Shown: positions 24,748-33,994, counted from the first letter of the stretch. The stretch: 64,000 nt of DNA from Chryseobacterium sp. (GCA_027492795.1 JAPUEB010000017.1:1-64000); one strand, 5' to 3'. Numbers and translations are program-made. Notes: a model not told the origin generated them from the sequence alone.

Positions 24748-26139
24748 TTAGATGTGAATCACCTCGCCATAAGCCGCTGCAACAGCTTCCATCACCGCTT
24801 CGGAAATTGTTGGATGCGGGTGAATAGATTTTAAAACTTCGTGACCTGTTGTTTCCAGTTTTCTGGCAACAACCGCTTCAGCAATCATATCGGTAACGCC
24901 GTCTCCAACCATGTGACAACCGAGCCATTCTCCGTATTTTGCATCAAAAATTACTTTGATAAAACCGTCGGTATCGCCGTTTGCAGTTGCTTTTCCACTT
25001 GCAGAAAATGGAAATTTACCTACTTTTATTTCGTAACCTTTTTCTTTCGCCTGTTTTTCGGTTAAACCAACGGAAGCAATTTCTGGATGACAATAGGTAC
25101 AACCAGGAATATTTCCGTAATCAATCGCTTCTGTATGAAGACCCTTGATTTTTTCAACACAAGTAATTCCCTCTGCAGAAGCAACGTGAGCCAAAGCTTG
25201 AGTCGGCAAAATATCGCCAATTGCGTAATAACCCGGAACTGAAGTTTCGTACCATTCGTTCACCAAAACTCTTCCTTTATCAGTTTTAATTCCCACTTCT
25301 TCAAAACCTTGACCTTCAATGTTTGCAGCAATTCCCACTGCGGAAAGAAGAATATCGGCTTCCAAAGTAATTTCTCCGGTTGCGGTTTTCACTTTTGCTT
25401 TCACGCCTTCTCCCGAAGTATCTACAGATTCTACAGAAGAATTGGTCATGATTTCAATTCCTGATTTTTTCAGAGATTTTTCAACGTGTTTTGAAACTTC
25501 TTCGTCTTCCAAAGGAACGATATTTGGCAAAAATTCTACAATCGTCACTTTTGTTCCCATAGAATTATAAAAATCGGCAAACTCAACACCAATTGCTCCG
25601 GAACCTACCACAATCATAGATTTTGGCTGTTCTGGAAGTGAAAGCGCTTGTCGATAGCCAATTACTTTTTTACCATCTTGAGGGAGATTTGGAAGTTCGC
25701 GAGAACGAGCTCCAGTTGCGATAATAATATGATTTGCAGTATATTCCGTTACTTTTCCATCATTATCGGTAACGTCAATTTTTTTGCCGGGTTTTACTTT
25801 TGCCGTTCCCATAATGACGTCGATTTTATTTTTCTTCATCAAAAATGAGATTCCGCCGCTCATTTTTTGGGCAACTCCTCTACTTCTTTGTATCACTTTA
25901 GAAAAATCAAAACTTGGATTTTCAACTTTATTCAGTCCGAATTCTTCGGCTTTTTGCAAATATTTGAAAACGTGAGCCGACTTCAACAATGCTTTCGTAG
26001 GAATACAACCCCAATTGAGGCAAATTCCGCCCAAATTTTCTTTTTCGATAATAGCGGTTTTGAAACCTAATTGTGCCGCGCGAATCGCAGTAACGTAACC
26101 ACCGGGACCACTTCCGATGACAATGATATCGTAGTTCAT
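24748..26139 (-). CDS. lpdA: dihydrolipoyl dehydrogenase (E3)
   Basis: A 463-residue FAD enzyme that reoxidises the lipoyl group of 2-oxoacid dehydrogenase complexes. It has the FAD-binding G-S-G-P-G-G-Y, the redox disulfide in G-G-I-C-L-N-W-G-C-I-P-T-K, the NAD-binding G-S-G-A-I-G-V-E-F, the G-D-I-L-P segment and the C-terminal H-P-H-P-T-I-S-E catalytic His-Glu. Full length. It lies 540 bp from the fused E1 gene on the same strand, so the two may serve the same complex. Confidence 0.97.
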   Translation of the reverse strand: MNYDIIVIGSGPGGYVTAIRAAQLGFKTAIIEKENLGGICLNWGCIPTKALLKSAHVFKYLQKAEEFGLNKVENPSFDFSKVIQRSRGVAQKMSGGISFLMKKNKIDVIMGTAKVKPGKKIDVTDNDGKVTEYTANHIIIATGARSRELPNLPQDGKKVIGYRQALSLPEQPKSMIVVGSGAIGVEFADFYNSMGTKVTIVEFLPNIVPLEDEEVSKHVEKSLKKSGIEIMTNSSVESVDTSGEGVKAKVKTATGEITLEADILLSAVGIAANIEGQGFEEVGIKTDKGRVLVNEWYETSVPGYYAIGDILPTQALAHVASAEGITCVEKIKGLHTEAIDYGNIPGCTYCHPEIASVGLTEKQAKEKGYEIKVGKFPFSASGKATANGDTDGFIKVIFDAKYGEWLGCHMVGDGVTDMIAEAVVARKLETTGHEVLKSIHPHPTISEAVMEAVAAAYGEVIHI

Positions 26140-26316
26140 TCGATTAATAATTTGCCTGTAAAATTAAGGAAAAATTATCAATTTTCGATTGCTCACTTTT
26201 AGTTGATATTCACTATTAAATACGTTTTAAAACTATAAAATTATAAATTATGATATAAAATTAAAGAATTTATAAAAAATTAATAAAATTTTAAATCATT
26301 ATAAAAATATAGTTTT

Positions 26317-26324
26317 TAACTTTG
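26317..26324 (+). promoter_or_regulatory. minus-7 box (TAACTTTG)
   Basis: Fits TAnnTTTG 24 bp before the small ORF at 26349. The 208 bp between lpdA and this ORF otherwise show only AT-rich sequence. Confidence 0.5.
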
Positions 26325-26348
26325 TCTTGAAAAAATCACTTATTAAAT

Positions 26349-26609
26349 ATGAAATATACACTCATAAATAGAAATAAAAGCACTTCTGCTAACGATCATT
26401 CGGAATTTGTGAGATGGATGAGAAAAAATGATATTCAACATTTCAGTGAAAATAATGAATTTATGGAAGCCTATTCTTTCAGAAAGTCAACGTTTGAGAA
26501 TATACATTTAAGGTTTGAAAGTGAAGAAACTTTCGTTGAAGATTTGGTAAAAAATGAATTACTCTCGATTGAAGATCAAAAGAAAACTTGGAATTTTTTT
26601 AAGAAATAA
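26349..26609 (+). CDS. small protein of unknown function
   Basis: An 86-residue cytoplasmic protein, charged, with no signal peptide. It has F-V-R-W-M-R-K-N-D-I-Q-H-F-S-E-N-N-E-F and ends W-N-F-F-K-K. I do not recognise the family. A promoter box before it and a strong terminator after it (26633-26658) argue that it is a real single gene. It converges on the E1 gene. Confidence 0.65.
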   Translation: MKYTLINRNKSTSANDHSEFVRWMRKNDIQHFSENNEFMEAYSFRKSTFENIHLRFESEETFVEDLVKNELLSIEDQKKTWNFFKK

Positions 26610-26632
26610 AACATTTATGATAGATAATAGGA

Positions 26633-26658
26633 AAGCGGGTTTCAGAACCCGCTTTTTT
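26633..26658 (+). terminator. terminator between convergent genes
   Basis: Perfect 9-bp stem AAGCGGGTT/AACCCGCTT, TCAG loop, then TTTT. Confidence 0.85.
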
Positions 26659-26679
26659 AGTATTAATGAAAATCGATTT

Positions 26680-29109
26680 CTAAATCTTTGGAAATTTTTC
26701 CGGATTACTCTCGTGGAACATTCCATAAATTTTTTCTACCATATCATCTGCAGACGGTTTGCTGAAATAATCACCGTCACTTGCATAAGCTGGTCTGTGA
26801 TTTTCTGCAGTAATGGTTAAAGGATCGCTGTCGAGATATCTGAAAGCTTTCTGTTTTTCTAAAATCTGTTGCAAAATAAACGCTGATGTTCCGCCTTCTA
26901 CATCTTCATCAATCACAACAAGACGATTGGTTTTCTTCACACTTTCTGCAATTTCATTGGTTAAATCAAACGGAATTAAGGACTGTACATCAATCACTTC
27001 CGCAGAAATTCCTAATTTTTCGAGTTCTAAAGCGGCTTCCATAACAATTCTCCAAGTAGAACCGTAAGTTACTAAAGTAACGTCTGAACCTTCTTTTGTA
27101 ATTTCAATTTTTCCGACAGGAACTGTAAATTCTCCAATATTATCTGGCTGTCTTTCTTTTAAACGATAACCGTTCAAACATTCTACAATAACGCAAGGTT
27201 CGTCGCTTTGAAGCATCGTATTATAAAAACCTGCAGCTTTTGTTAAATTTCTCGGAACCAAAACCAAAATTCCTTTCGATAAATTGAGAATTCCCGCCAT
27301 TGGTGATCCGGAATGCCAAATTCCTTCCAATCTGTGACCACGAGTTCTGATGATAACCGGCGCTTTTTGTCCGCCTTTTGTTCGGTATTGAACAGTTGCT
27401 AAGTCATCACTCATTCCTTGTAAACAATATAAAATATAGTCAAGATATTGGATTTCTGCAATTGGTCTTAAACCTCTCATCGCCATTCCAATTCCTTGTC
27501 CAAGAATCGTAGCTTCGCGAATTCCGGTGTCTGCAACGCGCATTTCGCCGTATTTTTCCTGCATTCCTTCCAAACCTTGGTTTACGTCGCCAATATTTCC
27601 GGCATCTTCACCAAACACCAATGTTTCGGGATATTTTTCAAAAATTTTATCGAAATTATTACGTACTACTACTCTTCCGTCCAATTCTTCTGAATTTTCG
27701 GAGAAAATTGGTGCAACTTCTTTCACATTCGTTGCCTTCCATTGCGATTGTGAGTATAAATGAGAAGAATAATTGTCTTTTTCAGTTTTATAAATTTCGT
27801 CGAATTTATTTTGAAGTTGTTGTCTTTCAGTAGATTGAGTTCCACGGGTTGCAAGCAAAGCTTTTCTTACCAAATGGAAAATATCTTTTTTCGCAACAGA
27901 AATTATTTTGTTGAATTTCTCAATTTCAGTAGCAACTTCTACATTTTGAGATTTTAAATTTTCTACTAAAGGAAGAACGGAGTTTTTAATGGTAGAAATA
28001 GAATTCTGATAATTTTCCCACGCTTTTTTCTGTCCGTCTTTCACGATTTTTTTAGCTTCAGAATCGATTGCATCTAACTCTTCGGATGTTGCCAAAATTT
28101 CTTCTTTTCCTTCAATTTCTACGGAATAATTCAAAATCCACTCTCGGAGTTTTATCAAACCGTCAAATTCGCCTTCCCAAGTCAAACGTTCTTCAGATTT
28201 ATATCTTTCGTGCGAACCAGAAGTAGAGTGACCTTGTGGTTGCGTAACTTCGATAACGTGAACGACAACCGGAACACTTTCCGTTCTTGCAAAATGTTCT
28301 GCTCTTGCATAAGCATCCAACAATGCAGGATAATCCCAAGCTTTTACCTGAATAATTTCGCAACCTTGATTTTCGCCTTCTTTTCTTTGAAAACCGGAAA
28401 GCATTTCCGCAATATCAGCTTTTGCACGCTGATTGTGAGTTGGAACAGAAATACCGTAACCATCGTCCCAAATGGAAACAATCATCGGAACTTGCAATGC
28501 ACAAGCTGCGTTCAAAGTTTCCCAAAAATGTCCTTCCGCAGTGGATGCATCACCAATTGTTCCGAAAGCAACTTCATTTCCGTTGTTTGAGAATTTTTCT
28601 GAACCTTCAAACTTTATGTTTTTGAAAATTTTGGAAGCTTGTGCTAAACCTAATAAACGCGGCATTTGTCCTGCTGTTGGAGAAATATCGGAGGAAATAT
28701 TTTTCTGCTCCATCAAGTTTTTCCAACTTCCATCTTCATTTAAACTTCTTGTAGCGTAATGACCGTTCATTTGTCGTCCACCAGAAGCTGGTTCGCGTTC
28801 TACACTTGTATCTGCATATAATTGTGCAAAAAAACTTTCTACGGAAACTGCATCAATCGCCAAAGAAAAAGTTTGGTCGCGGTAGTAACCAGAACGCCAA
28901 TCTCCATTTCGGAAAACTTTCGCCATCGCTAATTGAGGCAACTCTTTTCCATCGCCAAAAATTCCGAATTTTGCCTTTCCTGTAAGTACCTCACGACGAC
29001 CGAGATAAGACATTTCACGAGAAATTCTTCCTAATTTATAGTCTTCTAAAATATTTTTTTTGAAATCTTCAAACGAAAGTTGCTGAGTTTCGATGTAGGT
29101 AGTTTGCAT
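26680..29109 (-). CDS. 2-oxoacid dehydrogenase E1, fused alpha and beta subunits
   Basis: An 809-residue thiamine-diphosphate enzyme. I start at M-Q-T-T-Y-I-E-T-Q, since a minus-7 box lies at 29129-29136 and the frame upstream does not look coding. The N-terminal half is the alpha part: a TPP motif G-D-A-S-T-A-E-G-H-F-W-E-T-L-N and S-I-W-D-D-G-Y-G-I-S. The C-terminal half is the beta part: V-F-G-E-D-A-G, G-I-R-E-A-T-I-L-G-Q-G-I-G-M-A, and the last domain V-T-L-V-T-Y-G-S-T. This fused form is common in Bacteroidota and is usually annotated as branched-chain or pyruvate type; the substrate is not settled by sequence. E2 is not in the window. Confidence 0.92.
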   Translation of the reverse strand: MQTTYIETQQLSFEDFKKNILEDYKLGRISREMSYLGRREVLTGKAKFGIFGDGKELPQLAMAKVFRNGDWRSGYYRDQTFSLAIDAVSVESFFAQLYADTSVEREPASGGRQMNGHYATRSLNEDGSWKNLMEQKNISSDISPTAGQMPRLLGLAQASKIFKNIKFEGSEKFSNNGNEVAFGTIGDASTAEGHFWETLNAACALQVPMIVSIWDDGYGISVPTHNQRAKADIAEMLSGFQRKEGENQGCEIIQVKAWDYPALLDAYARAEHFARTESVPVVVHVIEVTQPQGHSTSGSHERYKSEERLTWEGEFDGLIKLREWILNYSVEIEGKEEILATSEELDAIDSEAKKIVKDGQKKAWENYQNSISTIKNSVLPLVENLKSQNVEVATEIEKFNKIISVAKKDIFHLVRKALLATRGTQSTERQQLQNKFDEIYKTEKDNYSSHLYSQSQWKATNVKEVAPIFSENSEELDGRVVVRNNFDKIFEKYPETLVFGEDAGNIGDVNQGLEGMQEKYGEMRVADTGIREATILGQGIGMAMRGLRPIAEIQYLDYILYCLQGMSDDLATVQYRTKGGQKAPVIIRTRGHRLEGIWHSGSPMAGILNLSKGILVLVPRNLTKAAGFYNTMLQSDEPCVIVECLNGYRLKERQPDNIGEFTVPVGKIEITKEGSDVTLVTYGSTWRIVMEAALELEKLGISAEVIDVQSLIPFDLTNEIAESVKKTNRLVVIDEDVEGGTSAFILQQILEKQKAFRYLDSDPLTITAENHRPAYASDGDYFSKPSADDMVEKIYGMFHESNPEKFPKI

Positions 29110-29128
29110 GCTGAAAATTTGATTTCTA

Positions 29129-29136
29129 CAAATATA
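29129..29136 (-). promoter_or_regulatory. minus-7 box (TATATTTG) for the E1 gene
   Basis: Exact TAnnTTTG on the minus strand, 20 bp before the chosen ATG; it excludes the longer upstream frame as the N-terminus. Confidence 0.55.
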
Positions 29137-29280
29137 CGGAAAAAGAGAAATATTGAACTGATTTTGATTTTCGATAAAAAGAAAACTCTTCCGGGGTTTC
29201 ACAACTGCGGAAGAGCAAAAACACAAATGATGAAAAAAAATTATTTACAATATAAAATGGTTATTAGTTATACCCTTTTA

Positions 29281-29529
29281 TTATTTTTTTGGTGGTGGAA
29301 CGGGATCTCCATCAACTTCTCTACTATACCATCCTATGGAATCTTTTTTAGAAGCTGTAGAATCGTTGCTCGCTCTGGAATATGATTTCTGAGATTCTCT
29401 ATATTTATTAAGTATTAGTAAATTTGCGTTGTCTTCTTTGCTGATAACTTCATCTTCCTGTCGGCAAGAAACAAGCGCAACCGATACTATTGCTGAACAT
29501 GCAAAAACGTTTAATAAAAACTTTTTCAT
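29281..29529 (-). CDS. small lipoprotein
   Basis: An 82-residue protein with a lipoprotein signal, V-A-L-V-S-C at residue 22, then acidic residues and a Ser/Lys-rich tail ending P-V-P-P-P-K-K. No domain. It faces away from the TPR-AraC regulator gene; the 177 bp between hold three 21-bp spaced direct repeats, so the two may be co-regulated. Small secreted peptides next to such regulators are common in Chryseobacterium, but the link is inference. Confidence 0.65.
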   Translation of the reverse strand: MKKFLLNVFACSAIVSVALVSCRQEDEVISKEDNANLLILNKYRESQKSYSRASNDSTASKKDSIGWYSREVDGDPVPPPKK

Positions 29530-29596
29530 TTGGATAAATTTTATGTGTCAAAACTACATCAAAACACAATCGCTAACAAATTTTACAACCGTGAGT

Positions 29597-29653
29597 TTAT
29601 AAAAATTAACACGGTATTTATAAAAAACAGCCCCAATCTTATAAAAAATAACA
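29597..29653. promoter_or_regulatory. three TTATAAAAA direct repeats, 21-bp period
   Basis: TTATAAAAA starts at 29597, 29618 and 29639; copies 1 and 3 are also followed by a T-A-A-C-A-C word. The 21-bp period equals two helical turns, as expected for stacked binding of a dimeric or oligomeric regulator. Confidence 0.55.
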
Positions 29654-29706
29654 CTAATATTGTAAACTGAATAAAAATAGAAAGTTTTAGTCATTTTTTG
29701 TCTCCA

Positions 29707-31461
29707 ATGAAGTTAATTCTCAAATTGGTTTTATGTTTTTCCATGCTTTTTTGCGGGTCGAAATTCTACGCCCAAAATTTTAACCCAGAAACTATAAAAT
29801 ACGAAGAAATTGAAAAAAAGATTGATGAGGTTACCAACCGTCCGGAAGAGGCATGGAAGTACATCAAACTTTACATCAAAAAATCTAAAGCTGAAAAAAA
29901 CCCTGAAACTTTAGTCTATGCTTACAGATATGCGAGCAACTTCGCCTCAGCTCCTGATAATTTGAAATATGCAGATAGCGCTCTTGCAGTAGGAAAAGGG
30001 ACTAACAGTAAGAAACTTCTTGCACATGCTTACATCAACCGGGGAATTATCTATATGAATGGGGAATTTTATCAAAAGGCGCTGGATGATATTTTAGTTG
30101 CAAATAAGTATTCTGAAGAAACTGGTGACGAGTATAATTACAACAAAACCATTTACTTTATTGCTCAAAATAAAATTTATCTCGGTCTCTATGAGGATGC
30201 TAATAAGGAACTCACCGAATGCATTAAATATTTTAAAAACAATACCGATAAATCAAAATCTTTGGGAAAAGACTATCAAACTTATTATTTGTATTCATTA
30301 ATGAGCTTAATTGATTCCAACACCAAACTGGGAAAACGAGAAGAAAATAAAAAACTTTTGCAAGAAGCGTTCAACTATATCGATCAAGAAAAATTGCCGC
30401 AATATCTACCCTATTTTATCTCTTCTGAAGGTACTGATGCGTATTATTCAAAAGATTATAACATAGCAATTTCAAAACTTTCAGAAGCATTAAGACTATA
30501 CAACGATAAATATCCACATCTTACAGAAATACATTACCTAGGCTTATCATACTGGAAATTGGGTAAACATAATGTGGCCATAAAATATTTTGAAGAAATA
30601 GACCACGAATACGACCGCACCAAAAAACTAGATCCGCAATTTCGCTCCGCCTACGAATACCTTATTAAATACAGCGCAGATAATAATGATACTGGTTTGC
30701 AATTGGAATACATCAACAAACTAATGGGTTTGGATAATTCCTATGAAAAAAACTTCAAATATCTTTACACAAAAATCAATAAAGAATACGATACCCAAAA
30801 ACTTATTTCTGAAAAAGTGCGTATCGAAAATTCATTAAAATCCCAAAAACAGGCGGTCGCAATTATAGTTTCCATCAGTTTATCGGTTTTTGCATTTGCC
30901 GGTTATCGTTTTTACCGTTTGAATAAGTTTTACAAGCAAAGATTTAACGAGATTATTGCCGAAAATAAAATTACGGACAAAAAAGAAGCTCCAAAATTTG
31001 TTTCTACCACTAACTCTTCCTTTGAAAATGAGAAGCCACAACAAAAATTTGATATGGAGTTCTACAACAGAATTCCTGGGCTGAATCCTCTTTTTGTACA
31101 AAATATCCTAGAAAAACTAAGTGAGTTTGAGGCAGAAAAAATGTTTCTTGACACACAGGTTACCCAAAAACAACTGAGCGAAGAGTTTGGCACCAATTCA
31201 ACCTATCTCTCCAGAATTGTAAATACCTATAAAGAGAAAAATTTTACTCTTTATATTAATGATTTGCGTCTGGATTACCTCTTAGAAGAATTGAAACACG
31301 ACAGCAAACTCGTGAATCTGGACGTTAAAGAACTCGCAATAATGGCGGGATTTACCAATACAGAGAGTTTTTCAGATAATTTTCAGCGCAAATTCCAGAT
31401 AAAGCCTTCCTATTTTGTAAAGAAGATGAAGGAAAATTTGAGCTCTGGAACTTCAGTTTAG
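29707..31461 (+). CDS. TPR sensor with membrane helix and AraC-type DNA-binding domain
   Basis: A 584-residue regulator. Order: signal peptide (to about residue 24), periplasmic TPR repeats (about 30-370), one membrane helix (about 383-403), cytoplasmic linker and a C-terminal AraC-type double HTH (about 480-580: Q-V-T-Q-K-Q-L-S-E-E-F-G-T-N-S-T-Y-L-S-R and I-A-M-A-G-F-T-N-T-E-S-F-S-D-N-F). I use the ATG at 29707, not the TTG three codons earlier. This architecture is frequent in Chryseobacterium; the ligand is unknown. Its stop overlaps the stop of the convergent polyprenyl synthase. Confidence 0.9.
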   Translation: MKLILKLVLCFSMLFCGSKFYAQNFNPETIKYEEIEKKIDEVTNRPEEAWKYIKLYIKKSKAEKNPETLVYAYRYASNFASAPDNLKYADSALAVGKGTNSKKLLAHAYINRGIIYMNGEFYQKALDDILVANKYSEETGDEYNYNKTIYFIAQNKIYLGLYEDANKELTECIKYFKNNTDKSKSLGKDYQTYYLYSLMSLIDSNTKLGKREENKKLLQEAFNYIDQEKLPQYLPYFISSEGTDAYYSKDYNIAISKLSEALRLYNDKYPHLTEIHYLGLSYWKLGKHNVAIKYFEEIDHEYDRTKKLDPQFRSAYEYLIKYSADNNDTGLQLEYINKLMGLDNSYEKNFKYLYTKINKEYDTQKLISEKVRIENSLKSQKQAVAIIVSISLSVFAFAGYRFYRLNKFYKQRFNEIIAENKITDKKEAPKFVSTTNSSFENEKPQQKFDMEFYNRIPGLNPLFVQNILEKLSEFEAEKMFLDTQVTQKQLSEEFGTNSTYLSRIVNTYKEKNFTLYINDLRLDYLLEELKHDSKLVNLDVKELAIMAGFTNTESFSDNFQRKFQIKPSYFVKKMKENLSSGTSV

Positions 31462-32435
31462 AATTTTCTTTCAATCACGTAATCGAGCATTAAATGAAGA
31501 GAAGATTTCGCTTCGGATTCGGGAAAATCGTTGAGGATATTTTTTGCTTTTTGCTGAAAGTCCTTCATCACGCCAACTGCATAATCCAAACCGCCTGATT
31601 TTTTCACAAACTCTATCAGTTCTTTTACCCTTTTCTGGTCGTTGTTGTAACGCTTTATCGTGTTGAAATAATATTTTCTGTCTGTTTCGTTGGCAATTTT
31701 TAGCGTGTGAATGAGCGGAAGGGTCATTTTTTGTTCCTTAATGTCGATTCCCACAGGTTTTCCGATGACGTTTTTGGATAAATAATCGAATAAATCATCC
31801 TTTATCTGAAAAGCCATTCCCGTTAAAGTTCCAAATTCCTGCATTTTTTTAGCCAAATTTTCATCAGCATTATTCGATAGAACGCCGATTTCACAACACG
31901 CCGCAATTAAAGTGGCAGTTTTTTGGCGGATAATTTCGTAGTAAACATCTTCTATGATGTCCAGTTTTCGAGCTTTTTCCAACTGAAGAAGTTCGCCTTC
32001 ACTCATTTCGCGAATGGTTCTTGCAATTACAGAAAGCAAATCAAAATCTTTATGGTCTGTAGAAAGCAAAACCGATTTTGATAGCAGGTAATCTCCTACC
32101 AAAACTGCAATTTTATTTTTCCATAAAGCATTAATGGAGAAAAAGTTACGCCTTTTAAAGCTTTCATCCACTACATCATCATGAACCAAAGTTGCGGTAT
32201 GAATCAGCTCTATCATCGAAGCGCCGCGAAACGTTTTTTCATTGATGTCTCCAATAAGTTTTGCACACAGAAAAACAAACATCGGACGCATTTGCTTGCC
32301 TTTCGTCGTAACGATAAAACGCGTTACCTTGTCCAAAAGCGGAACATTACTCTGCATCGATTCATAAAACTTTTGCTCGAAAAGTTTCATTTCTGCATTA
32401 ATAGGACGTTTGATTTCTTCTACGATTTTCGACAC
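31458..32435 (-). CDS. polyprenyl synthetase (octaprenyl/nonaprenyl diphosphate synthase type)
   Basis: A trans-isoprenyl diphosphate synthase of 325 residues, making the side chain of menaquinone or a related polyprenyl diphosphate. The two Asp-rich motifs are L-V-H-D-D-V-V-D-E and Q-I-K-D-D-L-F-D-Y. I propose the GTG start giving (M)-S-K-I-V-E-E-I-K-R-P, because the minus-7 box at 32486-32493 puts the transcript start downstream of the first ATG (32498). An ATG 15 codons further in is another option. Confidence 0.9.
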   Translation of the reverse strand: MSKIVEEIKRPINAEMKLFEQKFYESMQSNVPLLDKVTRFIVTTKGKQMRPMFVFLCAKLIGDINEKTFRGASMIELIHTATLVHDDVVDESFKRRNFFSINALWKNKIAVLVGDYLLSKSVLLSTDHKDFDLLSVIARTIREMSEGELLQLEKARKLDIIEDVYYEIIRQKTATLIAACCEIGVLSNNADENLAKKMQEFGTLTGMAFQIKDDLFDYLSKNVIGKPVGIDIKEQKMTLPLIHTLKIANETDRKYYFNTIKRYNNDQKRVKELIEFVKKSGGLDYAVGVMKDFQQKAKNILNDFPESEAKSSLHLMLDYVIERKF

Positions 32436-32485
32436 CTTGATATAAATGATGGATGATGAACGATAAATGATAATCTGTATCACTG

Positions 32486-32493
32486 CAAATATA
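32486..32493 (-). promoter_or_regulatory. minus-7 box (TATATTTG) for the polyprenyl synthetase
   Basis: Exact TAnnTTTG; predicts a leader of about 45 nt to the proposed GTG start. Confidence 0.55.
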
Positions 32494-32518
32494 ACCAAAA
32501 ATCACGGAAACAGACAGG

Positions 32519-32551
32519 AAACCTTATAGGTTTCGGAAACCTATAAGGTTT
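32519..32551. repeat. 15-bp stem palindrome AAACCTTATAGGTTT
   Basis: AAACCTTATAGGTTT, loop CGG, then its exact complement. It overlaps the stop codon of the 32550 gene and lies behind the polyprenyl synthetase promoter. Looks like a dispersed palindrome; may also end transcripts of the gene at 32550. Confidence 0.75.
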
Positions 32552-33437
32552 ACCAAGGAAATTTTTCTTTAGGGATAAAATACATTTTTGGTGGAACGTT
32601 GAAAGGCTTTATTTTGAATCGTTCACCGGAAATGTAAATTCCTTTTCTATTTACTGCAATTCCTTCAATTTGTCCAAGTGTAGAACTCATTCCGAGGTAA
32701 AATTTTCTTGGTTTTTTGTTGAAAAAATTGCCGTTTTCATCTTCTTCAAAAACAGTTAGGTAAACTTCCATTTTCTTGGTATAACCGATGATGTAGAGCT
32801 TTTTTTCAAAATAAGCGGCATCTGTCGCGACATAACATAGATTGAAATCTTCAATTTTTTGCGCGGGTCGAGCTTCATTTGAAGTTTCTGTCGAAATTAT
32901 ATAATTTGTCGTTTTATAGGAGTTCCATTCTTTGGTAAAAAGGTGCAGATTTCCGTTGATGAAAACCAGTGATTCTGCATCGTAATCATTGTTTTGAGGT
33001 TTTCTTACAAACTCTTTTTGTTCTGGATAAAAGAATTTTATTGCTCCTAAATTTTTCAGGGAATCAGCAGAAAGTTTATAGATTTTCAAATCTTTTCTCG
33101 TTCCTGAATTATTTCCGATATCTCCGATATAAAAGTGCGTTCCATCATTAGTAAGAGCTTCCCAATCAAGGTTTTTGGAATTTGGGATGGGATAAGTTTG
33201 AAGAATTTTTCCGTTTTCGGGATTCAGTTCGTATAATGCTTCTGGATTTCCGCTGTCGTTTAAGGTAAAAAGGCGATTTCCAAGGAAATTAAGGGCAGAA
33301 GTTTCATCGATTTTGTCTTCAAGTTCAGCAACTTTGTATTTTTTGATTTTCAGCCATTCTAGGTTTTGCTGGGCAGAAAAGTTGAAGAAAATTAAGAAAG
33401 AGAAAAAAGAAAGGAAGTTTTTCCATTTACTTATCAT
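32550..33437 (-). CDS. secreted beta-propeller-like protein of unknown function
   Basis: About 295 residues, with a signal peptide ending F-S-A-Q-Q. The start is one of three close Met codons, all overlapping the 3 prime end of the toxin gene. The body alternates strands with Asp/Gly turns: L-N-D-S-G-N-P-E, D-W-E-A-L-T, I-G-D-I-G-N-N-S-G, Y-D-A-E-S-L, and Q-I-E-G-I-A-V-N, the pattern of a beta-propeller similar to SdiA-regulated/phytase-like proteins. E-A and D-A-E-S sites suggest Ca binding (inference). It is transcribed after the toxin-antitoxin genes. Confidence 0.7.
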   Translation of the reverse strand: MISKWKNFLSFFSFLIFFNFSAQQNLEWLKIKKYKVAELEDKIDETSALNFLGNRLFTLNDSGNPEALYELNPENGKILQTYPIPNSKNLDWEALTNDGTHFYIGDIGNNSGTRKDLKIYKLSADSLKNLGAIKFFYPEQKEFVRKPQNNDYDAESLVFINGNLHLFTKEWNSYKTTNYIISTETSNEARPAQKIEDFNLCYVATDAAYFEKKLYIIGYTKKMEVYLTVFEEDENGNFFNKKPRKFYLGMSSTLGQIEGIAVNRKGIYISGERFKIKPFNVPPKMYFIPKEKFPW

Positions 33438-33705
33438 CATAATGTCCATATGCAGAAATGACTTGTACTAAAACCTCATCTTCTAAAACTTGGTAAATTA
33501 GTCGGTGTTTTTTATCAATTTTTCGAGACCACTGTCCTGTTCTACCATATTTCAAAGGTTCAGGATTACCAATTCCTTCATATGGATTTTCTCGAAGTTC
33601 GTTAAGTATCCTATCAATTTTTTGTAAAATAATTTTTTGACCGGACTTTCTATGCAATTCCAAATGTTTTTTTGCCTCATTAGAAATAATCAACAAAAAA
33701 CTCAT
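33427..33705 (-). CDS. Txe/YoeB family toxin
   Basis: A 92-residue ribosome-dependent mRNA endonuclease toxin of the RelE superfamily. The fold and key residues are visible: G-I-G-N-P-E-P-L-K (Glu), W-S-R-K-I-D-K-K-H-R-L-I-Y (Arg) and the C-terminal Y-G-H-Y with catalytic His and Tyr, as in YoeB. It starts 4 bp inside the antitoxin stop (coupled), and its end overlaps the next gene. Confidence 0.93.
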   Translation of the reverse strand: MSFLLIISNEAKKHLELHRKSGQKIILQKIDRILNELRENPYEGIGNPEPLKYGRTGQWSRKIDKKHRLIYQVLEDEVLVQVISAYGHYDDK

Positions 33706-33941
33706 AGTCCTAGAAGTTCTTTTTGCATTTCTTTTGTCAAAACCGTTTTTCTTCCAGCTTTCAAATCTTCAATTCCTTTATCAATTAATTTTATATTCTT
33801 TGGATTATCGAACCAATCATCACCACTCGGACTTGGATTTTTGGTTTCTTCTTCATCAAATTCAAAATCCAATGCAACAAGGACTTTCTTTAATGTGGAA
33901 AGCTGTTTTTTATTTCTGTATTTTACTTTTATTGTTCCCAT
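33702..33941 (-). CDS. antitoxin of the YoeB-type toxin (DUF2683-like)
   Basis: A 79-residue protein starting at M-G-T-I-K-V-K-Y-R-N-K-K; the frame is open 19 codons further but the shorter form fits. It has a basic N-terminus with a beta strand, an acidic middle (F-D-E-E-E-T) and a C-terminal helix that ends in L-L-G-L, where RelE-type antitoxins wrap their toxin. I recall this as a DUF2683-type antitoxin. The stop overlaps the toxin ATG by 4 bp. It likely represses the operon. Confidence 0.8.
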   Translation of the reverse strand: MGTIKVKYRNKKQLSTLKKVLVALDFEFDEEETKNPSPSGDDWFDNPKNIKLIDKGIEDLKAGRKTVLTKEMQKELLGL

Positions 33942-33994
33942 TTTGTTGTGAATTGCTTTCAAAAATACAAAAATTTGTGAAGTAATTTTCGAAA

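Noticed and set aside
29110-29226. Extended N-terminus of the E1 fusion
   Set aside because: A minus-7 box lies within it and the family start is at the internal Met.
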